From Lentzea tibetensis (GTDB lineage: Bacteria; Actinomycetota; Actinomycetes; Mycobacteriales; Pseudonocardiaceae), in NCBI RefSeq assembly GCF_007845675.1, contig NZ_VOBR01000011.1, positions 86,682-150,681 of the forward strand: 64,000 nucleotides of DNA, read 5' to 3'. Shown in pieces: positions 15,990 to 24,270 of this stretch. Under the pieces are notes generated by a model. That model was given only the letters and a program-made list of their open reading frames with translations, searched no databases and was not told the origin of the DNA. The position numbers and the translations under genes were made by a program. Position 1 is the first letter of the stretch. Every line of letters starts with the position of its first letter.

Positions 15990-16721
15990 TCATGCGATGT
16001 ACCGGAAGTGCGTAGTAAGTCGTGATCTCTCGTCGAGGACGTGGAAGGCGACCGCGGGCGGGCTGTCGAAGTTGAGAACGCCCTCGCCCTCCCACGGCAG
16101 CATCATGGTCGACACGACGCCCGGCGCGACGAGCAGCGGGCGGCCGGCGAACGTCGACGCGGCAGGCGTGTGCGCGTGTCCGCAGAGGAACCCGGCGATG
16201 CTCGGGTGCCGGTCGACGAGTGCGGCCAGCCGGTCCTCGCCGTGCTGCCGGATGCCGTCGATGACCGGGTGGTGCAGCTCCACCGGCGGGTGGTGGAAGC
16301 ACACGAGCGACGGGCCGTCCGATGGCAGCACCGAGTCCAGCCAGTCGATCGTCTCGTCGGCGAGGAACCCGTCGTCGCGGCCGGGGATGCTCGAGTCGCA
16401 CAGGGCGATCACGACGTCGCCGACGCGGTGCACCCGGTTGACCGGGGAGGAGTCGGGTGCCTCGCCCAGCAGGAACTCGCGGAACGGCGCGCGCACGTCG
16501 TGGTTGCCGGGACACGTCAGCACCGGGTGCGGCGAGGACAGGATCTTGGCGGCCTGCCGGTACTCCTCGGCCAGGCCGTGGTCGGCGATGTCGCCGGTGA
16601 CCAGCACCGCGTCGACCGGCCGGTGCAGGTCGTTCAGGTAGGCCATCGTCCGGGCCGCGCGGTCCGCGGCGCGGTCGCCGCCGTCGAGGTGGACGTCGCT
16701 CAGGTGTGCGAGCACGATCAT
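15990..16721 (-). CDS. Metallophosphoesterase, cyclic-nucleotide phosphodiesterase (CpdA/Icc) type
   Basis: The 243-residue protein carries all calcineurin-like phosphoesterase motifs: HLSDVHLDG (DxH), VTGDIADHG (GDxxD), CPGNHDVR (GNHD), VCFHHPPVE and CGHAHTPA (GHxH). The layout resembles bacterial class III 3',5'-cyclic nucleotide phosphodiesterases, binding two metal ions in the cytoplasm. ATG at 16721 is preceded by GGGGAGGAG. Activity on cAMP versus other phosphodiesters is inference. It is transcribed toward the BASS gene with only 45 bp between them. Confidence 0.85.
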   Translation of the reverse strand: MIVLAHLSDVHLDGGDRAADRAARTMAYLNDLHRPVDAVLVTGDIADHGLAEEYRQAAKILSSPHPVLTCPGNHDVRAPFREFLLGEAPDSSPVNRVHRVGDVVIALCDSSIPGRDDGFLADETIDWLDSVLPSDGPSLVCFHHPPVELHHPVIDGIRQHGEDRLAALVDRHPSIAGFLCGHAHTPAASTFAGRPLLVAPGVVSTMMLPWEGEGVLNFDSPPAVAFHVLDERSRLTTHFRYIA

Positions 16722-16774
16722 GGAAGCTCCTCCCCAGGAACCATCCACATTAGCCCCGATGAGGTGAGGCGCGA

Positions 16775-17953
16775 GTGGAGGGGCCAGCGGACAATGTCCG
16801 GATGCGCATGCACCGGAAGGGTCTGCCTGCCGTCGAGAGCTCCGCACCGGACGGGGGCAACCGGCTGCTGACGATCCTCGTCGGCGCCGCGGCCGCCGTG
16901 ATCACCGTGGCGGGCCTCAAAGCCATCGCCTTCCTGGTGGCACCCGTCTTCCTCGCGCTCGTCATCGTCGTCACGACCAGCCCCGTGCAGGGGTGGCTGC
17001 GGCGCAAGGGGTGGCCGCGCTGGCTCACCGGGGCGGTGCTCGTGGTCGTCGTGTACGCCGTGCTGCTCGGCCTGTTCGTCGTGCTGGTCGTCTCGGTGGC
17101 GCAGCTGGCGACCTTGCTGCCCGGCTACGTCGCCAAGGCGGACGACATGATCGTGCAGGTCACCGCGATGCTCGCCCAGTTCGGGGTCGGTGAGGAGCAG
17201 CTGCGTGACGTCGCCGGGTCGCTGGACTTCGGCAAGATCGCGGGGCTCGCGGGAACGCTGCTCGCCAGCGTCGGTGGCCTGCTCACGGACCTGGTGTTCC
17301 TGCTGGCGTTGCTGCTGTTCCTGAGCACCGAGGCGACGTGGGCGGAGCAGCGGTTCGCCGCGATCAGCGCGGAGAAGCCGTGGATCACGACCGGGCTGCG
17401 CCGGTTCGCCGCGGGCACCCGCAGCTACATGTGGGTCACCACGGTGTTCGGCCTGATCGTCGCGGTGCTCGACGTCGGAGCGCTGGTGATCATCGGCGTG
17501 CCCGCGGCCGTGCTGTGGGGACTGCTCGCGTTCGTCACGAACTACATCCCCAACATCGGGTTCGTGATCGGCGTCGTGCCACCCGCGCTGCTGGCGCTGC
17601 TCGACGGCGGGTGGCAGACCGCGGTGATCGTGGTCGTCGTCTACACCGCGCTGAACTTCGTGGTGCAGTCGGTGATCCAGCCCAAGTTCGTCGCGGACTC
17701 GGTCGGGCTGTCGACCGTGGTGACGGTGCTGGCGCTGGTGTTCTGGTCGTGGGTGCTGGGCCCGCTCGGCGCGATACTCGCGGTGCCGGCGACCCTGTTG
17801 CTCAAGGCGGTGTTCGTCGACGTCGACCCGAGGAGCCGCTGGGTCGGCGCACTGATCAACTCACCGTCGGTAGCACTGGCGCCCGCCGTGGAAGAGCACC
17901 CCGTGGAGGAGCACCCCGAGGACGAGCCCCGGGGTGCTCAGGACGTCAGCTGA
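16775..17953 (+). CDS. AI-2E family transporter (TqsA/PerM-like membrane protein)
   Basis: The 392-residue protein has roughly eight transmembrane helices and the family features: an N-terminal helical pair with VAPVFLALVIVVTTSPVQGW, a central amphipathic loop, and the conserved GVPAAVLWGLLAFVTNYIPNI given in parts as VLWGLLAFVTNYIPNIG, plus LNFVVQSVIQPKFVADSVGL and LGPLGAILAVPATLLLKAV. Members transport small molecules such as autoinducer-2 or act as ion exchangers. The GTG at 16775 follows GAGGTGAGG at good spacing; ATG codons at 16802 and 16808 are alternatives. The C-terminus is a Glu-rich tail with the repeat EEHP. Overlaps the convergent lectin gene by 8 bp. Confidence 0.85.
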   Translation: MEGPADNVRMRMHRKGLPAVESSAPDGGNRLLTILVGAAAAVITVAGLKAIAFLVAPVFLALVIVVTTSPVQGWLRRKGWPRWLTGAVLVVVVYAVLLGLFVVLVVSVAQLATLLPGYVAKADDMIVQVTAMLAQFGVGEEQLRDVAGSLDFGKIAGLAGTLLASVGGLLTDLVFLLALLLFLSTEATWAEQRFAAISAEKPWITTGLRRFAAGTRSYMWVTTVFGLIVAVLDVGALVIIGVPAAVLWGLLAFVTNYIPNIGFVIGVVPPALLALLDGGWQTAVIVVVVYTALNFVVQSVIQPKFVADSVGLSTVVTVLALVFWSWVLGPLGAILAVPATLLLKAVFVDVDPRSRWVGALINSPSVALAPAVEEHPVEEHPEDEPRGAQDVS

Positions 17954-18449
17954 AGCGGAACTGCTGGTTGCCTCCGCCGTGGCAGCCCCACTGGTAGACG
18001 GGCGTGCCGTCGTGCGGGGTGCCGTGCGCGACGTCGACGCAGCGGCCGGTGGCGCGCGAGCGGAACTCGTTGAACCCGGCGCTGTTCGGCGTGATCTGCC
18101 ACTGCTGGTTGGTGCCGCCGTGGCAGGACCACATGATCGTGGCGACCGCGTCCGCGTTCACCCAGCCGTACAGGTCGAGGCAGCGGTTGCTGACCGCGTT
18201 GCGCACCTCGTACACGCCGGGCGCGACCGGGTTGGTGTACCAGCGCTGGTTGGCGGTGCCGTCGCAGCTCACCTGGATGACGGCGACGCCGTCGCCGGTC
18301 GCGCCGACGGCCGGTGAGAGGCACTTGCCGCTGTGCCGCGCGATCAGCTGGAACGAGGCGGCCGCGGCGGAGGCGTCGGACGTGGCGCCGGCGGTGACGC
18401 CGACCAGGCTGATGGCCGCTGCGGCGAGTGCCGCGAGGATCTTCCTCAT
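17946..18449 (-). CDS. Secreted ricin-type beta-trefoil lectin domain protein
   Basis: The 167-residue protein has a Sec signal peptide (MRKILAALAAAAISLVGV, cleavage probably after a later Ala-rich segment) followed by a single beta-trefoil. The three QxW repeats of RICIN domains are visible: CDGTANQRWY, CHGGTNQQWQI and CHGGGNQQFRF (the last with F for W), each preceded by a C-L/V-D block such as GRCVDVAHG. It probably binds carbohydrate outside the cell. There is no attached catalytic domain, so it may be a free lectin or a carbohydrate-binding component. Confidence 0.9.
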   Translation of the reverse strand: MRKILAALAAAAISLVGVTAGATSDASAAAASFQLIARHSGKCLSPAVGATGDGVAVIQVSCDGTANQRWYTNPVAPGVYEVRNAVSNRCLDLYGWVNADAVATIMWSCHGGTNQQWQITPNSAGFNEFRSRATGRCVDVAHGTPHDGTPVYQWGCHGGGNQQFRFS

Positions 18450-18524
18450 GGGATCTCCCGTGTCGTGACTGACGAGGACGGGACCGAGCCTGGTCAGCGC
18501 CGTCACGGTGGGCTCAAGCCGCGA

Positions 18525-21218
18525 TCAACCGCGCTTGGGCAGCGGCCGGGCGGGCACACCCAGCTCGGCCATCGCGGCGGCGTACTTCACGTGTGCGCGC
18601 GCCGCTTCGCCGTGCCGCCCCGCGTCGGCGAGCGTGGTCACGAGGTCCCAGTGCGCCTGCTCGTCGGACGGTTCGACGGCCAGCACGCGCAACAGGTAGC
18701 AGATGACGTAGTCGATGTCGTCTTCCCGCCGGAAGTGCTCGACCAATGCGCGCACCACGTGCAGGTACGTCGCGTGCGCCTCGTCGCGCAAAGCCGTTGC
18801 GGCGTAAGGATCATCGGCGAAGACCTCGCCGGTGTAGGCGCGGTCGGTCGCGGCGAGCACCTCGGGTTCCCTGGTGCGCAACGCGTGCCTGGCCTGGACG
18901 AGCCAGTCCTCCACGTCCACCACGATGTTCTCCGGCGCCAGCGCCACGTGCGCGGGCGTCGCGGTGACGTAGTGGTCGATCGGCTCCCGGCGTTCGGGGT
19001 CGAGCACGCCGCGCAACGTCGACAACGCCACCGACAGCCGGTGCGCGATCTTGGCCTCGTCGGCCGGGGAAACGGGGCCCCACAACAGGTCCGCGAGCTC
19101 CTCGCGCGGCACCGGGGAGCCGCGCCGCGCGACCAGCACCCGCAGCAGGTCGCGCGCCTTGCGCGACTGCCACGCCGTCGGCGGGACCGGCACGCCGTCC
19201 ACCAGCACGTCGAAACCGCCGAGCACGCGCACCGCGACCGGAGGCGCAACCTCTTGCACCGCAACGTCCGCGGCGCGCAGCCGGTGCTCGGCCAGCCTGC
19301 CGAGCAGCCGCTGCTCAACGGATGCGCGCGGCAATCGGCCGATGGCGACACGAACCCGGTCCGCGTCGAGCACGGCGCCGCAGCCCTCCCAGATCGCCAG
19401 CGCCTCGGCGAGCGGCTGCCGTTCACCGGACACCGCGGCCCGCAGCTCCAAGGCGTGCGCCAGCCCGGCGCGGTCGCGGTGCCGCGCCGCGACGTCCGCC
19501 GCTTCCCGCGCGTCCTGCGCCGCGTCCTTGCCCGCCCGCAACGCCACCCAGCCGCGTGCGACGAGAGCCGTTGCGCGCCAATGACCTGACGCGTGCTCGA
19601 CCGCTCGTTCGGCGAGCGACGCGGCCTCGACGGGGTCGTCGGTGGCGCGGGCCATCCCGGCCAGCGCGGGCACGAGGCCCTGCCGGTTGTTGCCGTCCTC
19701 GGTCGCCGCCCGCAGCGCCTCGGCGTACGCGGCGCGGGACTGGGTGAGCATGCCGCGCAACCGGTACACGTCACCGAGACCGGTCAACGGGTACGCGGCC
19801 TTGAGCGAGTGCATCCGCTGGTACGCCGCGACCGCGCTCTCGTACGCCCGCACCGCGTCGTCCAGCGCGCCGAGCTGCTGGTGCAGCGCGCCCTCGTTGG
19901 CCAGCGCCAGCGCGAGCGAGCTGACGTAGCCGCGTCGCCCGGCCAGCTCGACGGCCGGGGCGAGCACAGCGAGCGCGTCGGTCAGCTTGCCCTCCTGCTC
20001 CAGTGCGGCCGCGAGGTTGATCCGGATGCGCAGCACCATCGGCAGGTCGCCCGCGGACGTCGCCAGCCCGAGTGCGGTGGAATAGTTGGCCTGCAACGCC
20101 ATCGGGTCACCGCGCAGGTGCGCCGACAGCGCGAGCGCCACGTGCGCCGCGGCCAGCGTCCGGTCATCGCTCGCCGCGGCCATGGCGCGCCCGGCGAAGT
20201 CCGCGCACCGCTCGTCGGCACCGGCGAGCCAGTGCGCGGCCGCGGTCCACGCCAGCAGCATGGCCTGGTCGGTGTCGCGTTCGCCGGTCAGCTCGCCCCT
20301 GCTGAGGATGCCGAGCGCGTCGTGCGGGTTGCCCCACAGGTAGACCGCGGCGCCGTAGCGCCAGGCCAGGTCGGCGGGCAACGAGCCGAGTCCGTCGGCG
20401 AGCGACGAGTAGATCATCAACGCCCGCGCTGTCTCACCGGTCGCCTGCTGCGCGTCCGCGTACAGCAGTTCCACGTCGTAGCCGCGTCTTCCCGGTGGCA
20501 GCGTGCGGACGAACCGCAGCACGTGCTCGGCGGCGCCGTCCGCGAGCAGCCGCTGCCCGTTCTCGGCGTGCCACTCGGCCGCGAGCGCGATCATGACCTT
20601 CTGCCGCGCCGGTGACACCTTCGCACGGGCCCGCGCGACCGTCGCGACGAGCGGAACCGGCAGGTACCACTCGGGTCCGCCGACGAGCAGACCGAGCCGC
20701 GCGAGCGTCGTCGCCTCCTCGTGCCCGACGGCTGCCGCCAGCTCGGCGGTGATCGGCCCGATGTCGACGGCCAGCAGGTTCTCCGCTCCTGGCGGGAGCG
20801 CGTCCAGCACCTCGGTCGCGATGTAGTCGAACAACGGCGTGCCCGGCGTGCCGAGCGGCTGGCCGGTGCTCAACGCCGCGGCGGCGAGGTGCACGAGCGC
20901 GGGCCACCCGGCGGTCAGCTCGTGGACCTCGCTGTTGCGAACGCCGTACTCCGTCCACAGCACGGAGTCGACCTCACGCGCGGACAACGCGAGATGGCGC
21001 GGACCGATCTCGGTCGGCGCGCCGAGCCCGAGCTTCAGCATGTTCGCGAGTGCGGGAGGCGTTCGGCTGACCACCACGAGCTTCTCGGCGGGGCGCAGGT
21101 CGGCGAACTCCTCGACCACGGTCCAGGTGTGGTCGGCCCACTGCCGCACGGCGGTGGACTTCCCGTAGCCGGCCGCCGCGACGACCACGGCGAACCGGCC
21201 GCGCAGCGGCCCGGTCAC
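18525..21218 (-). CDS. STAND ATPase-TPR-SARP transcriptional regulator
   Basis: This 897-residue protein has a reversed SARP layout. Walker A is AAAGYGKST near residue 15 (MalT-like); the Walker B region is very compact, with TVVEEF about 15 residues later and the sensor VVVSRTPP soon after, so the ATPase core looks shortened. A long TPR-like helical region follows. The DNA-binding domain is at the C-terminus: a winged helix starting VAVRVLGGFDVLVDG near residue 662, including KARDLLRVLVARRG and REELADLLWG, and then a bacterial transcriptional activation domain to the end. Start is GTG. A tandem 11-bp direct repeat lies just upstream, fitting SARP binding and autoregulation. Confidence 0.85.
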   Translation of the reverse strand: MTGPLRGRFAVVVAAAGYGKSTAVRQWADHTWTVVEEFADLRPAEKLVVVSRTPPALANMLKLGLGAPTEIGPRHLALSAREVDSVLWTEYGVRNSEVHELTAGWPALVHLAAAALSTGQPLGTPGTPLFDYIATEVLDALPPGAENLLAVDIGPITAELAAAVGHEEATTLARLGLLVGGPEWYLPVPLVATVARARAKVSPARQKVMIALAAEWHAENGQRLLADGAAEHVLRFVRTLPPGRRGYDVELLYADAQQATGETARALMIYSSLADGLGSLPADLAWRYGAAVYLWGNPHDALGILSRGELTGERDTDQAMLLAWTAAAHWLAGADERCADFAGRAMAAASDDRTLAAAHVALALSAHLRGDPMALQANYSTALGLATSAGDLPMVLRIRINLAAALEQEGKLTDALAVLAPAVELAGRRGYVSSLALALANEGALHQQLGALDDAVRAYESAVAAYQRMHSLKAAYPLTGLGDVYRLRGMLTQSRAAYAEALRAATEDGNNRQGLVPALAGMARATDDPVEAASLAERAVEHASGHWRATALVARGWVALRAGKDAAQDAREAADVAARHRDRAGLAHALELRAAVSGERQPLAEALAIWEGCGAVLDADRVRVAIGRLPRASVEQRLLGRLAEHRLRAADVAVQEVAPPVAVRVLGGFDVLVDGVPVPPTAWQSRKARDLLRVLVARRGSPVPREELADLLWGPVSPADEAKIAHRLSVALSTLRGVLDPERREPIDHYVTATPAHVALAPENIVVDVEDWLVQARHALRTREPEVLAATDRAYTGEVFADDPYAATALRDEAHATYLHVVRALVEHFRREDDIDYVICYLLRVLAVEPSDEQAHWDLVTTLADAGRHGEAARAHVKYAAAMAELGVPARPLPKRG

Positions 21219-21230
21219 TCACACCCCCTG

Positions 21231-21252
21231 CGCGACTTTGACGCGACTTTGA
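21231..21252. promoter_or_regulatory. Tandem 11-bp direct repeat, candidate SARP box
   Basis: CGCGACTTTGA occurs twice back to back (21231-21241 and 21242-21252). Read on the minus strand this is the heptamer TCAAAGT separated by CGCG, i.e. the 7+4 spacing on an 11-bp period known for SARP operators. It lies 13 bp before the SARP-type regulator start and overlaps a possible -35 (TTGACG, 21238-21243) of the divergent secreted-protein gene. Confidence 0.65.
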
Positions 21253-21278
21253 TCCTCACCAGGATAGTGACCGGCGGA

Positions 21279-21293
21279 CGACGCCAGGCGTCG
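21279..21293. promoter_or_regulatory. 15-bp perfect palindrome in the divergent region
   Basis: CGACGCC-A-GGCGTCG has 7-bp arms around a single A. It lies 30 bp before the GTG of the secreted carbohydrate-binding-like protein and could be an operator or a hairpin in its leader. Confidence 0.4.
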
Positions 21294-21322
21294 AGTTCTG
21301 TTGTCACACAGGGGGAGTAATC

Positions 21323-21886
21323 GTGTCTGTGTCATTTGCCGCACGCGTGGCGGGTGCGTTGGTGCTAACGGTCGCGCTGGCCGCCCCGGCGCACGCGGCG
21401 ACCGGCCAGTCGACGTGCGGCTGGATGATGAGGGGCTTCAACCACGTCGACGACTGCGGGTTCGAACGGCAAACCGAGCGGTACTCGCCCAAGATGCCCT
21501 GGTACGCCGAAGGATCCGGCTACAAGGGCATGGACCTGGGCAAGGGCTACGCGTACGAGGGGTACAACAACGCGTTCGTCCGCACCAACGACGGCCGGTG
21601 GAACTCCTGGTCCCAGCGCACCCAGGGACAGCTGCAGCGCAACAGGACCTACGAGCTGACCGCGTGGATCCGGGCGCAGGGCAACGTCGGCAAGGGCCTG
21701 CTGGGTGTCGACCTCGCCGGCTACTCGCCCGCGGTGTCGTACGCGGGCACGGGCCACTACCAGCGCGTCGTGCTGCGGTTCGACAGCGGGCCGAACACCG
21801 CGGCGACCGTGTTCATCGGGTACGAGTCGCCGGGTGTCGACTCGTGGATTCAGATCGACGAGGTCGAGCTCGTCGCCGTGTCCTGA
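21323..21886 (+). CDS. Secreted protein with carbohydrate-binding-module-like fold
   Basis: The 187-residue protein has a Sec signal peptide (AGALVLTVALAAPAHAA) and one beta-rich domain. The order of elements, GFERQTERYSP, YEGYNNAFVRT, then WSQRTQGQLQRNRTYELTAW and ending in QIDEVELVAVS, resembles CBM4/9-type jelly-roll modules, in which the last strand is typically (I/V)DDVxL. It probably binds a polysaccharide or cell-wall glycan outside the cell. GTG start is preceded by AGGGGGAG. The SARP-type regulator is divergent, and its tandem repeats may control this gene too. The last 37 bp overlap the convergent CPBP gene. Confidence 0.7.
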   Translation: MSVSFAARVAGALVLTVALAAPAHAATGQSTCGWMMRGFNHVDDCGFERQTERYSPKMPWYAEGSGYKGMDLGKGYAYEGYNNAFVRTNDGRWNSWSQRTQGQLQRNRTYELTAWIRAQGNVGKGLLGVDLAGYSPAVSYAGTGHYQRVVLRFDSGPNTAATVFIGYESPGVDSWIQIDEVELVAVS

Positions 21887-22620
21887 CGCGCCGTGGTGGC
21901 GGTCCACGCCTTGCGATCCAGCGCGACGCCTACCGCCACCACGGTCCACACCACGAAATACCAGGTGGTGAAGCGGGACGGCTCCGCACCGAGCGTGCCG
22001 GGCTGCAGCGTGCCCTCGACCGCGTGGAACACCAGGGTCAGCAGCGCGCTGCCGCCGGTGCGGTTGAACAGCCACGCGTAGATGATCGTCAGCGAGAACG
22101 TCGTGGCGAGCTCGAGCCAGCTGCCCAGGTTGCCGACGGTCACGAGCGGAATGTGCCAGCCCGCGACCAGCACACCGAGCACCGCCGCCGACGCGAGTGG
22201 CGAGAAAGGCATGTGCGGCAACGCGAAACCGCGCCAGCCGGGTTCCTCACCGAGCGGGCCGTCGAGCGGGTTGACCAGCCTGATCGCGAAGAACAGCGCG
22301 AGGTCCGTCCACACGAAGTTCGGCCGGATCGCACCGGACGCCAGCAGCGCGGTCACCACGTGGACGGCGATCGGCACGAGGAACGCGACCGCCCACCACT
22401 GCCAGCCGACGCGCCAGCGGATCATCCGCGCGCCCAGCTCGCGCAGCCCGGCGCGGCCGTCCGCCACGCTCGCGACGACGAGCGCCGCGACGAGCGGGCC
22501 GCACGCCTGGAACTCCAGTCGAGGCAGCACCCCGGTCAGGTACAGCGGCCACGCGCACCACGCGATCACGTAGGCCAGTGCGAAGAACGTGACGAGCCGG
22601 TGCCTTCGGATCCAGGCCAC
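21850..22620 (-). CDS. CPBP-family intramembrane metalloprotease
   Basis: The 256-residue membrane protein has about seven to eight transmembrane helices and the CPBP motifs: GPLGEEPGWRGFALP (paired Glu and Arg, motif 1), VAGWHIPLVTVG (motif 2) and VFHAVEGTL (motif 3). It is a full-length relative of the shorter CPBP protein at 14481-15059. Start is uncertain: GAGGAGG lies 8 nt from a TTG at 22623 and 11 nt from the GTG at 22620. Substrate unknown. Confidence 0.85.
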   Translation of the reverse strand: MAWIRRHRLVTFFALAYVIAWCAWPLYLTGVLPRLEFQACGPLVAALVVASVADGRAGLRELGARMIRWRVGWQWWAVAFLVPIAVHVVTALLASGAIRPNFVWTDLALFFAIRLVNPLDGPLGEEPGWRGFALPHMPFSPLASAAVLGVLVAGWHIPLVTVGNLGSWLELATTFSLTIIYAWLFNRTGGSALLTLVFHAVEGTLQPGTLGAEPSRFTTWYFVVWTVVAVGVALDRKAWTATTARQDTATSSTSSI

Positions 22621-22776
22621 CAAGGGAATCGCCTCCTCATTCGGCGATCTGAACGCTCCTCGCTTTCCGCGTCCGGCGATACCGGGAAAACCCTGCCGGT
22701 GATCGCGGGCTGTCCCCGTGGTGGTCAGGGGCCCGCACGGCGAAATCTGAAGCCACTCAACCGAAGGGGCTTCGAG

Positions 22777-23283
22777 ATGATGGAGTGGCTGAACGAACTG
22801 GGCTCGTGGGCGTGGGCCCGGCACCACAACGAGCTGAGCTGGTACATCCGGCCGCTGTTCCTGCTGCCGTTCGCGTACTTCAGCTACCGGCGCAGCCCGA
22901 CCGGCATCGTGCTGACGCTCGTCGCGCTGGCCACGAGCATGGCGTGGTTCCCCGCGCCGGAGCACCCGAGCCAGGGGGCGATCGAGTTCCTCGCCGCCGA
23001 ACGCGAGTACCTGCTGGGCACGTGGACCCCGGCGAAGCTCGCCGTAGGTCTCGTCGTGCCGCTGACGTTCGGCGGACTGGCCGTCGCGCTGTGGCGGCGG
23101 TCGTTCACGTGGGCGCTGGTCGCGATCAACGGCGGCATCCTGTTCAAGATCGTGTGGTCGTTCGTCGTGGGCGACACGTCCGGTGGAGTCGCGCTGCTGC
23201 CCTCCGCGCTGGGCGGCCTGGTCGCGGTGAACGCCGTCCTGTGGTTCGTGGCGCGGCGCCGGAGAACAGCCGTCCAGCCATGA
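22777..23283 (+). CDS. Four-helix membrane protein, first gene of a two-component operon
   Basis: The 168-residue protein has four predicted transmembrane segments (for example PLFLLPFAYFSYRRSP, GIVLTLVALATSMAWF, KLAVGLVVPLTFGGLAVAL and LLPSALGGLVAVNAVLWF). I do not recognise the family. ATG follows GAAGGGGC at an acceptable distance. Its stop overlaps the ATG of the receiver-domain gene (ATGA), and the next genes follow closely, so it is translationally coupled to a signalling operon and may sense or modulate a membrane signal. This is inference from position. Confidence 0.7.
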   Translation: MMEWLNELGSWAWARHHNELSWYIRPLFLLPFAYFSYRRSPTGIVLTLVALATSMAWFPAPEHPSQGAIEFLAAEREYLLGTWTPAKLAVGLVVPLTFGGLAVALWRRSFTWALVAINGGILFKIVWSFVVGDTSGGVALLPSALGGLVAVNAVLWFVARRRRTAVQP

Positions 23284-23615
23284 CGAGGCTGCTGATCGTC
23301 GACGACCACGCGACCTTCCGGTCGTTCGCGCGCAGGCTCCTGGTCGCGAGCGGGTTCGAGGTCGTCGGCGAGGCGGCCGGGGGAACCGACGCCGTCCGGC
23401 TGGCCGCCGAGCTGGGCCCGGACGTGGTGCTGCTGGACGTGCAGCTCCCGGACGTCGACGGGTTCCAGGTGGCGCGCTCGTTGCGCCACCTCATCGTCGT
23501 GCTGGTGTCCAGCAGGGCGCGGTCGGACTACGGCTCGCTGGTGGACACGTGCGGCGCGCGTGGTTTCATCGGGAAGGCCGAGCTCAGCGGAGATGCGCTC
23601 CGTCGCCTGCTGTGA
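23280..23615 (+). CDS. Single-domain response regulator (CheY-like receiver)
   Basis: The 111-residue protein is a receiver domain alone. It has the acidic pair in LLIVDDHATFRSF, the phospho-acceptor aspartate in DVVLLDVQLPDVDGF, the conserved Ser in VVLVSSRAR and the Lys in GFIGKAELSG. There is no output domain. It overlaps the preceding membrane-protein gene by four bases and is followed after 10 bp by a full LuxR-type response regulator. It may act as a phosphate sink or as an alternative partner of the kinase encoded two genes downstream. Confidence 0.85.
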   Translation: MTRLLIVDDHATFRSFARRLLVASGFEVVGEAAGGTDAVRLAAELGPDVVLLDVQLPDVDGFQVARSLRHLIVVLVSSRARSDYGSLVDTCGARGFIGKAELSGDALRRLL

Positions 23616-23625
23616 AGGGGAGATC

Positions 23626-24270
23626 ATGCGGGTCGTGGTGGCGGACGACGCGGCGCTGTTTCGCGAGGGTGTCGCCAGGCTGCTCACCGACGCCGGGTTC
23701 GAGGTCACCGGCAAGGTCGGTGACGCGCAGGCGTTGCTGGAGCTGGTGCGCGCCGACCCGCCGGACGTGGTGATCGTCGACATCCGGATGCCGCCCGGCT
23801 TCACCACCGAGGGACTCGACGCCGCGCGGGAGCTCCGCGAGACCCATCCCGGCGTGGGCGTGCTGGTGCTGTCCGCGCACGTCGAGCCGCACTACGCGTT
23901 GCGGCTGCTGGACTCGGACGCGCGCGGCGCAGGCTACCTGTTGAAGGAACGGGTGACCGACCTGGGCGAGCTGGCCGACGCGGTGCGCCGGGTCGCCGCG
24001 GGCGGGCTGGTGATCGACCCCGGCGTGGTCGCGCAGCTCGTCGGCCGCAAGCGCGTCGACGACCCGCTGGAGGCGTTGTCGGAACGGGAACGCGAGGTGC
24101 TCTCGGTCATGGCGGAGGGCCGGTCGAACCAGGGCATCTGCGAGCGGTTGTTCCTGAGCCCCAAGACGGTCGAGGCCTACGTGGGATCGGTGTTCACCAA
24201 GCTCGGGCTGCACCAGGGGCCGGACGACAACCGCCGGGTGCTCGCCGTGCTGGCGTACCTGCGGCGATGA
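23626..24270 (+). CDS. NarL/LuxR-family response regulator
   Basis: The 214-residue protein pairs a receiver (VVVADDAALFREGVARLL, phospho-Asp in VVIVDIRMPPG, Lys in GYLLKERVTD) with a C-terminal LuxR helix-turn-helix (LSEREREVLSVMAEGRSNQG, ERLFLSPKTVEAYVGSVFTK). It should bind promoter DNA when phosphorylated by the kinase whose gene overlaps its stop by four bases (ATGA). ATG at 23626 is preceded by AAGGGGAG. The likely targets include its own operon, which ends in a sulfite-oxidase-like gene. Confidence 0.9.
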   Translation: MRVVVADDAALFREGVARLLTDAGFEVTGKVGDAQALLELVRADPPDVVIVDIRMPPGFTTEGLDAARELRETHPGVGVLVLSAHVEPHYALRLLDSDARGAGYLLKERVTDLGELADAVRRVAAGGLVIDPGVVAQLVGRKRVDDPLEALSEREREVLSVMAEGRSNQGICERLFLSPKTVEAYVGSVFTKLGLHQGPDDNRRVLAVLAYLRR

